Below are positions 9,485 to 18,397 of a stretch of 64,000 nt of DNA, in pieces. The DNA is taken from positions 434,001-498,000 of the forward strand of contig NZ_FPBC01000001.1 in NCBI RefSeq assembly GCF_900116605.1, read 5' to 3'. The DNA comes from Pseudomonas marincola (GTDB lineage: Bacteria; Pseudomonadota; Gammaproteobacteria; Pseudomonadales; Pseudomonadaceae). Under the pieces are notes generated by a model, which saw nothing but the letters and a program-made list of their open reading frames with translations, did no database searches and was not told the origin of the DNA. The stretch's first letter is position 1, and each line of letters starts with the position of its first letter. Made by a program: the position numbers and the translations under genes.

Positions 9485-10624
9485 TTAACGAGCCGACCGG
9501 GCCATGCGCCATACACGGGCAACATCGGCTGCCCGGGCAGTTAATTCAGAAGCCGCCTGGGCGCAGGCCTGCTCCAGTGTAATCGGCCCGGGGGCCAGGC
9601 TGAATGCAGCGTCGATACCCACCGGGTACATCCGCTGATAACCCTCGCCAAGGCTTCCGGCCAGCGCAATCACCGGCACACCGGCTGCCTGCGCCACGCG
9701 TGCAACGCCCACCGGGGTTTTGCCATGCAGGCTCTGCGCATCCAGGCGCCCTTCTCCGGTAATCACCAGATCAGCGCCCTGAACGGCCTCAGCCAAACCC
9801 GACAACTCGGCAACCAATTCGATACCCGGCCTGAAGCCTGCCCGCAGGAACGCCTTGGCGGCAAAACCAAGCCCACCGGCCGCCCCTACGCCCGGCACCT
9901 GACTGAAGTCTTGGCCCAAGGTTGCCGCCACCACATTTGCCATGGATTGCAATGCCGCGTCCAAGCTGGCGACTTGCTCGGGGCTCGCACCTTTCTGCGG
10001 GCCAAACACGGCGGAAGCGCCGCGCGGACCACACAGTGGATTATCCACATCGGCGGCAACGTCGACCTGCACCCCGAGCAAACGCGAATCGAGGCCAGCC
10101 ATGTCAATCTGATACAACTGGGCGAGCGCTGCGCCACCGGCAGCCAACTCAGCCCCATCGCGATCGAGCAGGCGCATGCCCAACGCTTGCAGCAAACCAG
10201 CGCCGCCGTCGTTGGTTGCGCTACCGCCCAAACCAAGAATGATGCGCTTGGCGCCACCGTCCAGTGCTTCGCGAATCAACTCACCGGTGCCGTAACTGCT
10301 GGTGACCGTCGCATCACGCTGGCCACTCGGCACCCAATGCAGGCCACTGGCTGCGGCCATTTCAATAACCGCCGTGTTACCAGCAAGCCAACCCCAATGC
10401 GCCTGAACCGGCGCGCCGAGCGGGCCGCGAACCTGACACTCGCGGCGCTCGCCGCCTGTGGCTGCCAACAAGGCATCAACCGTACCTTCGCCGCCATCAG
10501 CCATTGGCAGCAGGCAAATTTCAGCATCCGGATAAACCGACGCCCAGCCTTTGGCAATCGCCTCGGCCACTTCCAGCGCGCTCAGACTTTCCTTGAATGA
10601 GTCCGGTGCAATCACAATCTTCAT
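9485..10624 (-). CDS. garK: Glycerate kinase (GlxK/GarK family)
   Basis: This is a 379-residue enzyme starting at MKIVIAPDSFKESLSALEVA, the hallmark of the GarK/GlxK glycerate 2-kinase family. LPMADGGEGTVDALL and the glycine-rich ILGLGGSATNDGGAGLLQAL are family motifs, and VITGEGRLDAQSLHGKTPVG lies in the C-terminal part. It phosphorylates D-glycerate with ATP in the cytoplasm, feeding glycerate from glyoxylate or sugar diacid breakdown into glycolysis. The ATG at 10624 is preferred over an upstream in-frame codon because a GAGAGG ribosome site precedes it. The gene follows the GntP permease by 51 nt, so both are probably one operon. Confidence 0.95.
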   Translation of the reverse strand: MKIVIAPDSFKESLSALEVAEAIAKGWASVYPDAEICLLPMADGGEGTVDALLAATGGERRECQVRGPLGAPVQAHWGWLAGNTAVIEMAAASGLHWVPSGQRDATVTSSYGTGELIREALDGGAKRIILGLGGSATNDGGAGLLQALGMRLLDRDGAELAAGGAALAQLYQIDMAGLDSRLLGVQVDVAADVDNPLCGPRGASAVFGPQKGASPEQVASLDAALQSMANVVAATLGQDFSQVPGVGAAGGLGFAAKAFLRAGFRPGIELVAELSGLAEAVQGADLVITGEGRLDAQSLHGKTPVGVARVAQAAGVPVIALAGSLGEGYQRMYPVGIDAAFSLAPGPITLEQACAQAASELTARAADVARVWRMARSAR

Positions 10625-10675
10625 AAAACCTCTCACGTGCAAATGGCGCCACGCAGGCGCCATAAGTTGGCAGGA

Positions 10676-12043
10676 TCAGAGCAGCACGAAGCTGAGCAGC
10701 CAGACGGTCAACATGCCGACGACACCTTGCACCAAAGTCGCCATGGTCTGCGCGCGGTAAGCGGTTGATACCTTCATGCGACTGAACTGGCTCACGACCC
10801 AGAAGAAGCTGTCGTTGGCGTGCGACACGGTCATTGCACCCGCGCCGATTGCCATGACGGTGAGTACGCGGCCCATTTCGCTGTCCAGCCCCAGATTACC
10901 CAGCAGCGGGGCCACCATTGCCGAGGTCGTGACCAGCGCGACGGTTGAGGAGCCCTGCGCAGTTTTCAAAGCGGCAGCCACGAGGAAGGGCATAAACAAG
11001 CCAATGCCCAGCGCCGACAGGCTTTCGCCCAGATAGCTGCCCAGCGGGGTGATTTTCAGCATGGCGCCAAACGCACCACCGGCGCCGGTAATCAACAGGA
11101 TCGGCGCAGCCGCCTTGAGGCCTTCCGCTACCTGATCGTGGAACTGCTGACGCTTGCCCTCGCCCTTGAGCAGGGTGCAGGCCAGTGCCAAACCAACCAG
11201 CAAGGCAACAACTGGCTGACCGAGGAAGTTGAGCAGCGTGAATAAGCCGCCCTCGCCCACGGGCTTGCTTGGAAATGCCGCAACCGAGCCCAGGCAGATC
11301 AGCACAATCGGCAGAAAAATCGGCGCAAACGCCTGCCAGGCAGTTGGCAGCGTGCCGTAACTGGCTTTGAGCTGATCAAAGTCGATATCGTCCGCCAGCA
11401 GTTCGCTTGGCGCTTCTTCGAGCAGATCATCGTCGGAGCACTTGAGAAAACGATTAGCCCAGAGCATGCCAGCGAGCGCCGTCACCATCGCCACGAACAA
11501 GCCAACAGCAATGACTAATCCGAGGGACGACTCAAGGCCCAGATTACCGGCAGCGGCAATCGGCCCCGGCGTTGGCGGTACAAAGGTGTGGGTCGCGTAC
11601 AAACCGGTCGCAAGCGCCACGCTCATGGCGACCACGGATATTTTCATCCGCGCGGCCAGCGCATTTTTCAGCGAGTTGAGAATCACATAACCGGAGTCAC
11701 AGAACACCGGGATAGACACCAGATAACCGATGATGCTCATGGTCAGCGTGGGGAAGCGCTCGCCGAGGATGCGAATAACCGTTTCAGCCATGGTAATAGC
11801 CGCGCCACTGCGCTCGAGAATCACACCAATGATGGTGCCCAGCACAATGACGATACCGATGTAGCCGAGAATCCCGCCAAAACCTGCGGTGATGGTTTTG
11901 ACGATTTCAACTGCCGGCACCTGATAGGCAAAACCTGCGAGGAACGCCGCCGCCAATAACGCCAGAAATGGGTGCAGTTTGAGGCGGGTTGTCGAGAGCA
12001 CAATAAATGCAATCAATGCCACCAGAATTAGAACCAGTACCAT
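10676..12043 (-). CDS. GntP family permease (probable glycerate, gluconate or sugar acid uptake)
   Basis: This is a 455-residue protein with about 12-14 hydrophobic segments. It matches the GntP family: HPFLALLAAAFLAGF near the N-terminus, THTFVPPTPGPIAAAGNLG (the conserved PPTPGP substrate motif) around residue 150, and SHANDSFFWVVSQFS near the C-terminus. The ATG at 12043 has a GAGGAG ribosome site, whereas an upstream in-frame start at 12109 does not. It sits between the CdaR-type regulator and glycerate kinase, which suggests glycerate or a sugar diacid product as substrate. The family also includes gluconate and D-serine carriers, so the substrate is inferred. Confidence 0.92.
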   Translation of the reverse strand: MVLVLILVALIAFIVLSTTRLKLHPFLALLAAAFLAGFAYQVPAVEIVKTITAGFGGILGYIGIVIVLGTIIGVILERSGAAITMAETVIRILGERFPTLTMSIIGYLVSIPVFCDSGYVILNSLKNALAARMKISVVAMSVALATGLYATHTFVPPTPGPIAAAGNLGLESSLGLVIAVGLFVAMVTALAGMLWANRFLKCSDDDLLEEAPSELLADDIDFDQLKASYGTLPTAWQAFAPIFLPIVLICLGSVAAFPSKPVGEGGLFTLLNFLGQPVVALLVGLALACTLLKGEGKRQQFHDQVAEGLKAAAPILLITGAGGAFGAMLKITPLGSYLGESLSALGIGLFMPFLVAAALKTAQGSSTVALVTTSAMVAPLLGNLGLDSEMGRVLTVMAIGAGAMTVSHANDSFFWVVSQFSRMKVSTAYRAQTMATLVQGVVGMLTVWLLSFVLL

Positions 12044-12184
12044 GCAAGTCTCCTCGTTGTTGTTATGGGGTTGCCACTCAAGCGCAGCATTGTCGCCCAG
12101 ACACGCCACACGACGCCCTGTGCACAGGCACTATCGGCACGCTGTCGACCCCGGGCGAAACTGTGCAGACGCACACGCCCGTAA

Positions 12185-13294
12185 TCAGCCTTGCGGTGTC
12201 AGTAGCCCCAACCCCAACGATAACTGTAGCCGTTGATCGAAACGAGCAAGCTCGATTCCACTCAACTCCGCGATCCGCTCAAGGCGGTAACGCAAGGTAT
12301 TGCGATGAATCCCCAGCGCCTGTGCGCACACCTGCGCCTGGCCATCATGGCGGCACCACACACTCAGCGTAGTCATCAAAACACCTGTGCGATCCTGCGC
12401 CTGTAATTGCTGCAGCGGCTGTAGCCAGCCTTTGAGCAACCAACTGTTGCGCTGCGAATGCAGCAGTGTGGCCAATCGGTGTTCAGACAACTCCAACAAG
12501 CGCTGGCCAGGCAATTGTTCAGCACTGAAAGCCTTTAGCGCCTGCAGTGCCTGGCTTGCCTGACGCAACTCATCCAGATTGCTTACCGGATCACTGACCA
12601 GCAGGCGCGCGACGCCCCACTCGCGCTCATCGGCCTGCGCCAACCACGCACGGTCATCGCGCCGGGCACTGTACGGCCGACACCAAAGGACCTCGGTTGC
12701 AGACAACGGCGCGCACAGGCAATCACTGATACTGCGTAACGCCGTGAGAATCCGCGCCTGCCCCGCTGCGACCTGATGCGTGGCGTTGAGCTCAAGGACA
12801 CAGACCTGGCTTGGCCAGTGCAAACTCAGTTGCAGCCGGTCGGCCTCAACCTGCAGGCTGGGCAGGCTTACTTGCGGATCAAACAAGTGGCGCAACCACG
12901 CCTCCAGCTGATGACGCTGCCAATCCCGCTCGGCATGCAACTGACGCTGCTCAACCAGCATTTCTGCGGCCATGCGCAGCAGCTCGGCATAGGGCCGGAC
13001 GATAGCCGGCTCACCGGTAATGCCCAGCACGCCAATTAACTGATCGCCCTGCACCAGCGGTACGTTGACGCCCGGCCTGACGCCGCGCAAACAGGCCGCG
13101 GCCTGTTCATCAACTTCAACCATCCGCCGGTTGGCCAACACCAACTGCGCACCTTCGTGACGCGTATGCAGCCGCTGCGGATCACCACTGCCGATGATCA
13201 TGCCTTGGGCGTCCATCACATTGATGTTGTAAGGCACGATCGCCATGGCGCGATCAACAATGTGCTGCGCCAAAGGCAAATCAAGTTCGAGCAT
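12185..13294 (-). CDS. cdaR: Sugar diacid utilisation regulator, CdaR family
   Basis: This is a 369-residue cytoplasmic regulator. The N-terminal sugar-diacid recognition domain starts with LAQHIVDRAMAIVPYNINVM and includes VGILGITGEP-like sequence. The C-terminus has the PucR-type helix-turn-helix with QVCAQALGIHRNTLRYRLER. CdaR proteins activate genes for galactarate, glucarate and glycerate use. The gene is transcribed toward GntP and garK, 141 nt upstream of the permease start, so it probably controls them. Length is close to E. coli CdaR (385). Confidence 0.92.
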   Translation of the reverse strand: MLELDLPLAQHIVDRAMAIVPYNINVMDAQGMIIGSGDPQRLHTRHEGAQLVLANRRMVEVDEQAAACLRGVRPGVNVPLVQGDQLIGVLGITGEPAIVRPYAELLRMAAEMLVEQRQLHAERDWQRHQLEAWLRHLFDPQVSLPSLQVEADRLQLSLHWPSQVCVLELNATHQVAAGQARILTALRSISDCLCAPLSATEVLWCRPYSARRDDRAWLAQADEREWGVARLLVSDPVSNLDELRQASQALQALKAFSAEQLPGQRLLELSEHRLATLLHSQRNSWLLKGWLQPLQQLQAQDRTGVLMTTLSVWCRHDGQAQVCAQALGIHRNTLRYRLERIAELSGIELARFDQRLQLSLGLGLLTPQG

Positions 13295-13349
13295 GGAATG
13301 TCCTGATTACGGTGACTGACTAACAGCGCGACAGCGTGGCGATGGGCAT

Positions 13350-13997
13350 TCAGGGCGCCAGTCGCTCACGCGCCCATTGGCCATCTTGCAGACGATAGTT
13401 GAGCCGGTCATGCAAGCGACTGGCGCGCCCCTGCCAGAACTCAACCCGCTCGGGCAGCAAGCGATAGCCACCCCAGTGCGGCGGACAATGCGGGGCCTTG
13501 TCGGCAAATTGCAGCTGAATATTTTCCAGCAGTGACTCAAGTTCGGCCCGGTCCTTGATGACCCGACTTTGTGGTGAAGCCCAGGCGCCAAGACGACTGC
13601 CCATTGGCCGCACCTGAAAATAGGCATCGGAATCGGCTGGACTGACGCGCTCGATCTGCCCTTCTATGCGCACTTGGCGCTCCAGTGCCGGCCAGAAAAA
13701 TGTCATGGCAGCATACGGCCGCGCAGCGAGTTGCTCACCCTTGGCACTTTCGTAGTTGGTGAAGAAGGTAAAGCCGCTGGCATCCAGCCCTTTAAGCAGC
13801 AAGACACGGCAATGCGGACGGCCTTGCGCATCAACTGTGGCAAGGGTCATTGCGTTGGGTTCTACGGGGGGTTGTTCAGTTTTCAGCGCATCCGCAAACC
13901 ACTGCTCGAACAAGCTGAGTGGTTCAAGTGGAGCGTTTTCTTCGCTCAAACCATCGCGGGTATAGTCACGGCGCATATCCGCCAGCGTATGGGTCAT
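13350..13997 (-). CDS. pdxH: Pyridoxamine 5'-phosphate oxidase
   Basis: This 215-residue FMN enzyme oxidises pyridoxine or pyridoxamine 5'-phosphate to PLP, the last step of vitamin B6 synthesis and salvage. Recognisable segments are [40 protein letters not shown] (FMN site), [19 protein letters not shown] and the C-terminal RLHDRLNYR ending RERLAP. ATG at 13997 gives the standard start [12 protein letters not shown]; a Met five codons upstream is less likely. It is probably transcribed as a single gene. A perfect hairpin lies upstream at 14065-14091. Confidence 0.97.
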   Translation of the reverse strand: MTHTLADMRRDYTRDGLSEENAPLEPLSLFEQWFADALKTEQPPVEPNAMTLATVDAQGRPHCRVLLLKGLDASGFTFFTNYESAKGEQLAARPYAAMTFFWPALERQVRIEGQIERVSPADSDAYFQVRPMGSRLGAWASPQSRVIKDRAELESLLENIQLQFADKAPHCPPHWGGYRLLPERVEFWQGRASRLHDRLNYRLQDGQWARERLAP

Positions 13998-14064
13998 TGC
14001 CAGAGCCTCCAAAAAGAAGAAGGCCTAGCTTACCCGAGCGCCGCTACGCTGGCATGATCTGTCG

Positions 14065-14091
14065 CAATGCACTGCCGTTTGCAGTGCATTG
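14065..14091 (-). terminator. Hairpin downstream of OmpA-like lipoprotein gene
   Basis: Perfect 11-bp inverted repeat CAATGCACTGC / GCAGTGCATTG with a 5-nt loop, located 11 nt after the stop of the gene at 14102. No T-run follows on either strand, so it may be a 3'-end stabilising hairpin or weak terminator. Confidence 0.5.
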
Positions 14092-14101
14092 CTCAATACA
14101 T

Positions 14102-14767
14102 TCAGGGCTTAGCTGGCGTGGTAGGCGTGGTTTTAGCCACAACCTGAACGTTTTCCGGCGTGATCGGCTGATTGTATTTGGCAACCAGTGCCGCCATGGT
14201 TTCCTTGGCAGTCAAAACCATCTCGACGCGACGATTCAACGCACGACCAGCCACACTGTCGTTGGCTGCGCGTGGCATGTCCGGGCCCATGCCTTTAACC
14301 ATCAGACGGTCACTGCGCAGGCCGCTCATGCGGAAAATCGAGGTAAAGGCACGTGCACGTTCCTGGCTCAGGGTGCGGTTCAGCTCCAGCTTACCGGTGC
14401 TGTCGGCGTGACCCAGCACCAGAACAGCCATATCAGGATCGGTTTCGAGCAACTTGGCAACCCGGCTGATTGGACCCAAGGATGATGGCATCAGCATGCT
14501 TGGACGATCAGGGTTGAATGAACTGTCGACCGGCGCCGTTACCACCAACACAGCGCCCTGGCGCTCTACTTCAAACTTACTGCCTTTAACCGCTTCACGC
14601 ACTTTCGGTTCGTAATCATCCAGCCAGGCTTTAGCCACTTTAGGGGTCGGCATGGTTGGCTTTTCAGGCGCGGGGGTAAACATTGAAGACAAATCCGGCA
14701 TCTTCATCCCGGCACAGCCAGTCACCAGCAAAGACAGTGCAACAGGAATAAACTTTTTGATAATCAT
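14102..14767 (-). CDS. OmpA family peptidoglycan-binding lipoprotein
   Basis: This is a 221-residue lipoprotein with signal sequence MIIKKFIPVALSLLVTG and a TGCAG lipobox. The C-terminal OmpA domain (about residues 95-205) has ISRVAKLLETDPDMAVLVLG followed by HADSTGKLELNRTLSQERA and ALNRRVEMVL. This places it in the periplasm, anchored in the outer membrane and binding the peptidoglycan diaminopimelate. ATG at 14767 is preferred to the GTG at 14779 because AGGTG precedes it at a reasonable distance. It is a single gene between pdxH and the esterase. Its specific role is unknown. Confidence 0.9.
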   Translation of the reverse strand: MIIKKFIPVALSLLVTGCAGMKMPDLSSMFTPAPEKPTMPTPKVAKAWLDDYEPKVREAVKGSKFEVERQGAVLVVTAPVDSSFNPDRPSMLMPSSLGPISRVAKLLETDPDMAVLVLGHADSTGKLELNRTLSQERARAFTSIFRMSGLRSDRLMVKGMGPDMPRAANDSVAGRALNRRVEMVLTAKETMAALVAKYNQPITPENVQVVAKTTPTTPAKP

Positions 14768-14855
14768 TGGTATCCACACCTAAAGCAGTAAGTTTGTTAT
14801 CGGTAGTAAGCGCTAACAGACGACAGGTTCACGTTAGCGCGCAGTTTAGCTGAGG

Positions 14856-16004
14856 TCACGCCAGACATTCAGCTAACACTGCAGCAAGTTTTTGCGCTCG
14901 TGGGTCCATTAAGACGAACGGCCCTAGATTATTTACAACAAAACCAAAAGCAACCCCACTTTGTGGGTCTGCAAAGCCTATGGAGCCGCCTGCACCGGGG
15001 TGTCCAAACGCTGAAGCCCCCATACCATACGTGGCATTTGCTACAGCCGGTTGATCCAGCATGCAGCCCAACCCGAAACGCGTTGAAGTCAGCAGGGTCT
15101 TATCCTCACCTACCGCGTGCTCACGGGTCAGTTCAGCAAGCATTTCAGGTTCAAGCAAGCTGCCATCAAGTAATCCACTGTAAAAACCGGCCAAACTTCG
15201 CGCGTTGCCGTGCCCATTTGCCGCGGGTTGTTGCATGCGTCGCCATTCGGGCTTGTTGGTACTGGTCATGATTGAGGGTGGATTGGCAAATGCCCGCGTG
15301 GTTAATGCATTAGGCTCGGTCATCATCACCTTTAACAGGCGTTGCGCGGCGGCATCGCCCATATTGCCTTTGCCACGGGTGATGGTGGCGACCCGGTCAA
15401 ACTCGCTTTCGGCCAGGCCAACATGAAAGTCGAGACCGAGCGGTTGGCTGATTCTCGCAACTATCGATTCACCAGGCCCGCGCCCATCAACACGACGGAT
15501 TAATTCGCCCACAAGCCAGCCATAAGTAATGGGGGCATAACCATGGCCATGCCCCAATGGCCACCATGGCTGCTCGGCTGCCAATGCGCTGGTCATAGCG
15601 CTCCAGTCATAGAGGGCTTCAGCGGGCAACATCTCGCGCAGGGCCGGCAAACCCGCCTGATGACTGAGCAGGTGACGCAAGGTGATGTGCTCCTTGCCGG
15701 CGGCTGCAAATTCCGGCCAGTAGCGCGCAACGGGGGCATCGAGTTGCAATTTGCCTTCCGCAACCAATTGCAGGGCCGTTACAGCGGTGAAGGTTTTGGT
15801 GCAGGAAAACAGATTGGCAATGGTGTCTGAATGCCAGGCCTGCTGGCCGTCTTTATCAGCGACGCCAGCCCAGATATCGATAACCGTTTCACCTTCGATC
15901 TGCACACACAGGGCGCCGCCGCGTTCCTGCGTGTTGTCGAACAGTTCAGCGAAAGCATCTTTCAGTGCTTCAAATTTGAGATCGAAATAACCCTGAATTT
16001 GCAT
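14856..16004 (-). CDS. Serine hydrolase/esterase of beta-lactamase class C family (EstB-like)
   Basis: This is a 382-residue protein without signal peptide, so probably cytoplasmic. The SCTK tetrad in NLFSCTKTFTAVTAL (about residue 68) is the SxxK nucleophile motif of family VIII esterases. YGWLVGELIRRVDGR carries the second catalytic region, and AFGHPGAGGSIGFADPQSG is the third conserved block. These enzymes hydrolyse short-chain esters; the natural substrate is not evident. AGGACG precedes ATG at 16004. The gene starts 56 nt after the end of the GH50-like gene, so cotranscription is possible. Confidence 0.9.
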   Translation of the reverse strand: MQIQGYFDLKFEALKDAFAELFDNTQERGGALCVQIEGETVIDIWAGVADKDGQQAWHSDTIANLFSCTKTFTAVTALQLVAEGKLQLDAPVARYWPEFAAAGKEHITLRHLLSHQAGLPALREMLPAEALYDWSAMTSALAAEQPWWPLGHGHGYAPITYGWLVGELIRRVDGRGPGESIVARISQPLGLDFHVGLAESEFDRVATITRGKGNMGDAAAQRLLKVMMTEPNALTTRAFANPPSIMTSTNKPEWRRMQQPAANGHGNARSLAGFYSGLLDGSLLEPEMLAELTREHAVGEDKTLLTSTRFGLGCMLDQPAVANATYGMGASAFGHPGAGGSIGFADPQSGVAFGFVVNNLGPFVLMDPRAQKLAAVLAECLA

Positions 16005-16060
16005 GCGACGTCCTTAAATCGTTTGCCTGACTTTGACCCAATTGGAAACAGCCTACAGGA

Positions 16061-18325
16061 TTATTGGTCATCCGCAGACCGGGCGTCCGGCGTTTCCAGC
16101 TGTTTGTATAGCTGCCAGTTGGTTTTGCGCACGGCGTCAACAAAGCCTGCAAAGGGACGGTCGGTGATCGCCACCAATCCCAAATGGCCGTTTTCACCGT
16201 CGAGCAAGCGCCCGGTTACTGGCTGATCCAGGTATTGGAACCAATGCGCACCGACGATTACCGGCTCGGCAAAGGCGCGCTGCATAAAGTGCGCGTAGGC
16301 CGGCGCCCGTTCCTGCTCTTTATAGACACTGTTGACCCCGGCCCAGAATGGCCCGCGGTCATTCGAGCCAAAGTGGAACTCGGTGATCATCACCGGCTTG
16401 TCGAGCGCTGCAAGTGCCTTGAAGTCGTATCCCTGCTGCGGTTCAGGCGCGTAAATATTGAAGCTGAGTACATCACAGTATTTGGCGCAGGCCGCAACGG
16501 CCTCCGGCGTGCTGATAGCAAATCGTCCGCCCAGCAACATGTGATTCGGCGCGTGCCACTTCAAAGAGTCGGCGATGGTCTTGAAGTAGGTCTCGGCAAA
16601 CAGCTTCTGGAAGTTTTGCAGGTCGGCTTCAATGGCCGGGTACTGTTCACTTGGCAAGGGGGCTTCGAAACCCGGGTCTTCCATTAACTCCCAGGCCGGC
16701 AACTCGATGCCCCAGGCTTTGGAGAGGCCTTGCTGATTGCGGTACTTATCGCGCAATTGCTTGAGGAATGCACGCTTGGCCGGTACATCGGTGGTCGCCC
16801 GCAGGGTGTTGTACGCCAGCGCGTACCGCCCTTTGGGGCCAGCGACCGAATGCGCCCAGGCCAGTTCGTTATCGGCGAAATAGCCCAAGACCCAGGGATC
16901 ATTGCGATGGTCACGGGCGGCAATTGCGACAGCGCGCTCGGTGGCCATGGCAAAACGCGGATCGAACGGGTCGGGCATGCCGCCCCACCAATCGTCACCG
17001 GTGCTGATGGTCTGATAATCGCCACTGATAGAAAGCGGCACGGTGTAGGCCATTCTTTGCGAAGCGCCCAACGCTGGATGGCTCCAGTTGCCAACCGTGT
17101 TGAAGCCCCAGCCCTTGAGACGATCAAGTGTGTGAGTCGTCCAGCGTTTGTCATCCAGGCCTTGCGGGCAGGCCGGCGTCGTTGCTGGTGGCTGCGCAGC
17201 TTGCTCTGCCGGCTTCGCCTTCTGGCATTGTGCCGTGGCGTAGGTGCGCTCAAGGTTCGCCTGATAGAAGTCGAACCAACGCCCTTGTGCAAAGGCGCGG
17301 CCTTTATTGGCGCCGGTATCGGATCGCGAATCAGCGGTGCCGTAATAGCGGTTTAAGGGTTCACCCTGTTCAGGCAGTTTTGCAAACATCTGCTCGCGAT
17401 TTTCGATGTAGGTCTGGCTCTGGTCCGGGGTCACAGCGTTAACGCCCAAGGAGAAGAATGCATGCCCTTCTGGTGTGACCAGATACCAGCGACCCGCTTT
17501 TTTCTCGGTGTGAAAATACCCGGATGCCGTCAGCTCCGGCCCGTTAAGCAGGCCGCCAAACTGATCCACCGTATGCGGCTCACCCAGCCATTGCTTGAGT
17601 TGCTCGTGCTCCTTGGCGGCGGCAGCCTGCAACTCCTCAGTCTTTTTGATCTTGCCCGGCCAATCGGCGCGCGTGTATTGGCCAAACTCATCGACTATGG
17701 CGGTGTAGGCCGCTTGCTCAACTTTGTCGTCTGTCATCAGACCAGCACGCCCAAGCATGATGCTCTGCGGCGAGTCTGGCTGATCCATAAACAGGGTAAC
17801 TTTATTGATCTGGCTTGAATCGAGTTCACCCTCAACTTGAGTCGCCAACAGCACTGAATGGCCCGCGTACTTCCACGGCATCGGCGGCGCAGCCCGCATG
17901 CCATGTGCGCGCGGTGAATCCGCATGCAATGGCACCACCAAGGTTTGCGCAGGCCCTGCAGGCAACGCAATGCGGGTAACGAGCACCTTGCCATCGGCGC
18001 TTTCAATGCGCACGTTGAGGGTCAGCGCCCAATCCATTGCATTCTGCACGCGCAGCGTCAGGCTGGAAGCCTTTGACCAGTCCCAGTGACCGCTGGCGGG
18101 TTGCAGGTGCAGACTCGGTTGCTTTTCAGGGGCGAAGACCACCCGCCGCAGAATCTCTCCACCGGCAGCTTCTTCAGCCTGAGACTGGGCAAAGTTGGCC
18201 CCGGCGCTTTCCACTCGCAACGCATCGGTTGGGCTAATGAAGCTATACAACGGCTGCTGCCCATCCAGAGCGGCAATCGCCGACGCCGAACACAGCCAGG
18301 TAACCACTAACAACATCAAACGCAT
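16061..18325 (-). CDS. GH50-like glycoside hydrolase (beta-agarase-type), exported
   Basis: This is a 754-residue protein with signal peptide MRLMLLVVTWLCSASAIAA; ATG at 18325 is preferred over an upstream in-frame start because it begins the signal. An N-terminal carbohydrate-binding-like beta domain (about 30-230) is followed by a (beta/alpha)8 catalytic domain. Blocks resembling GH50 agarases are TPEGHAFFSLGVNAVTP, DPWVLGYFADNELAW (Asn-Glu of the acid/base) and KPVMITEFHFGSNDRG (probable nucleophile Glu). It likely acts in the periplasm or outside on a beta-linked polysaccharide. No agar-use genes surround it, so the substrate is unknown and an envelope or exopolysaccharide glycan is possible. 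Confidence 0.8.
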   Translation of the reverse strand: MRLMLLVVTWLCSASAIAALDGQQPLYSFISPTDALRVESAGANFAQSQAEEAAGGEILRRVVFAPEKQPSLHLQPASGHWDWSKASSLTLRVQNAMDWALTLNVRIESADGKVLVTRIALPAGPAQTLVVPLHADSPRAHGMRAAPPMPWKYAGHSVLLATQVEGELDSSQINKVTLFMDQPDSPQSIMLGRAGLMTDDKVEQAAYTAIVDEFGQYTRADWPGKIKKTEELQAAAAKEHEQLKQWLGEPHTVDQFGGLLNGPELTASGYFHTEKKAGRWYLVTPEGHAFFSLGVNAVTPDQSQTYIENREQMFAKLPEQGEPLNRYYGTADSRSDTGANKGRAFAQGRWFDFYQANLERTYATAQCQKAKPAEQAAQPPATTPACPQGLDDKRWTTHTLDRLKGWGFNTVGNWSHPALGASQRMAYTVPLSISGDYQTISTGDDWWGGMPDPFDPRFAMATERAVAIAARDHRNDPWVLGYFADNELAWAHSVAGPKGRYALAYNTLRATTDVPAKRAFLKQLRDKYRNQQGLSKAWGIELPAWELMEDPGFEAPLPSEQYPAIEADLQNFQKLFAETYFKTIADSLKWHAPNHMLLGGRFAISTPEAVAACAKYCDVLSFNIYAPEPQQGYDFKALAALDKPVMITEFHFGSNDRGPFWAGVNSVYKEQERAPAYAHFMQRAFAEPVIVGAHWFQYLDQPVTGRLLDGENGHLGLVAITDRPFAGFVDAVRKTNWQLYKQLETPDARSADDQ

Positions 18326-18397
18326 TTTTACCGCCCTCAGAGTGACCTGCCCAAGACACCAGGCCAAGCAAATGGACAACCGAATGGAGAGGATTAC

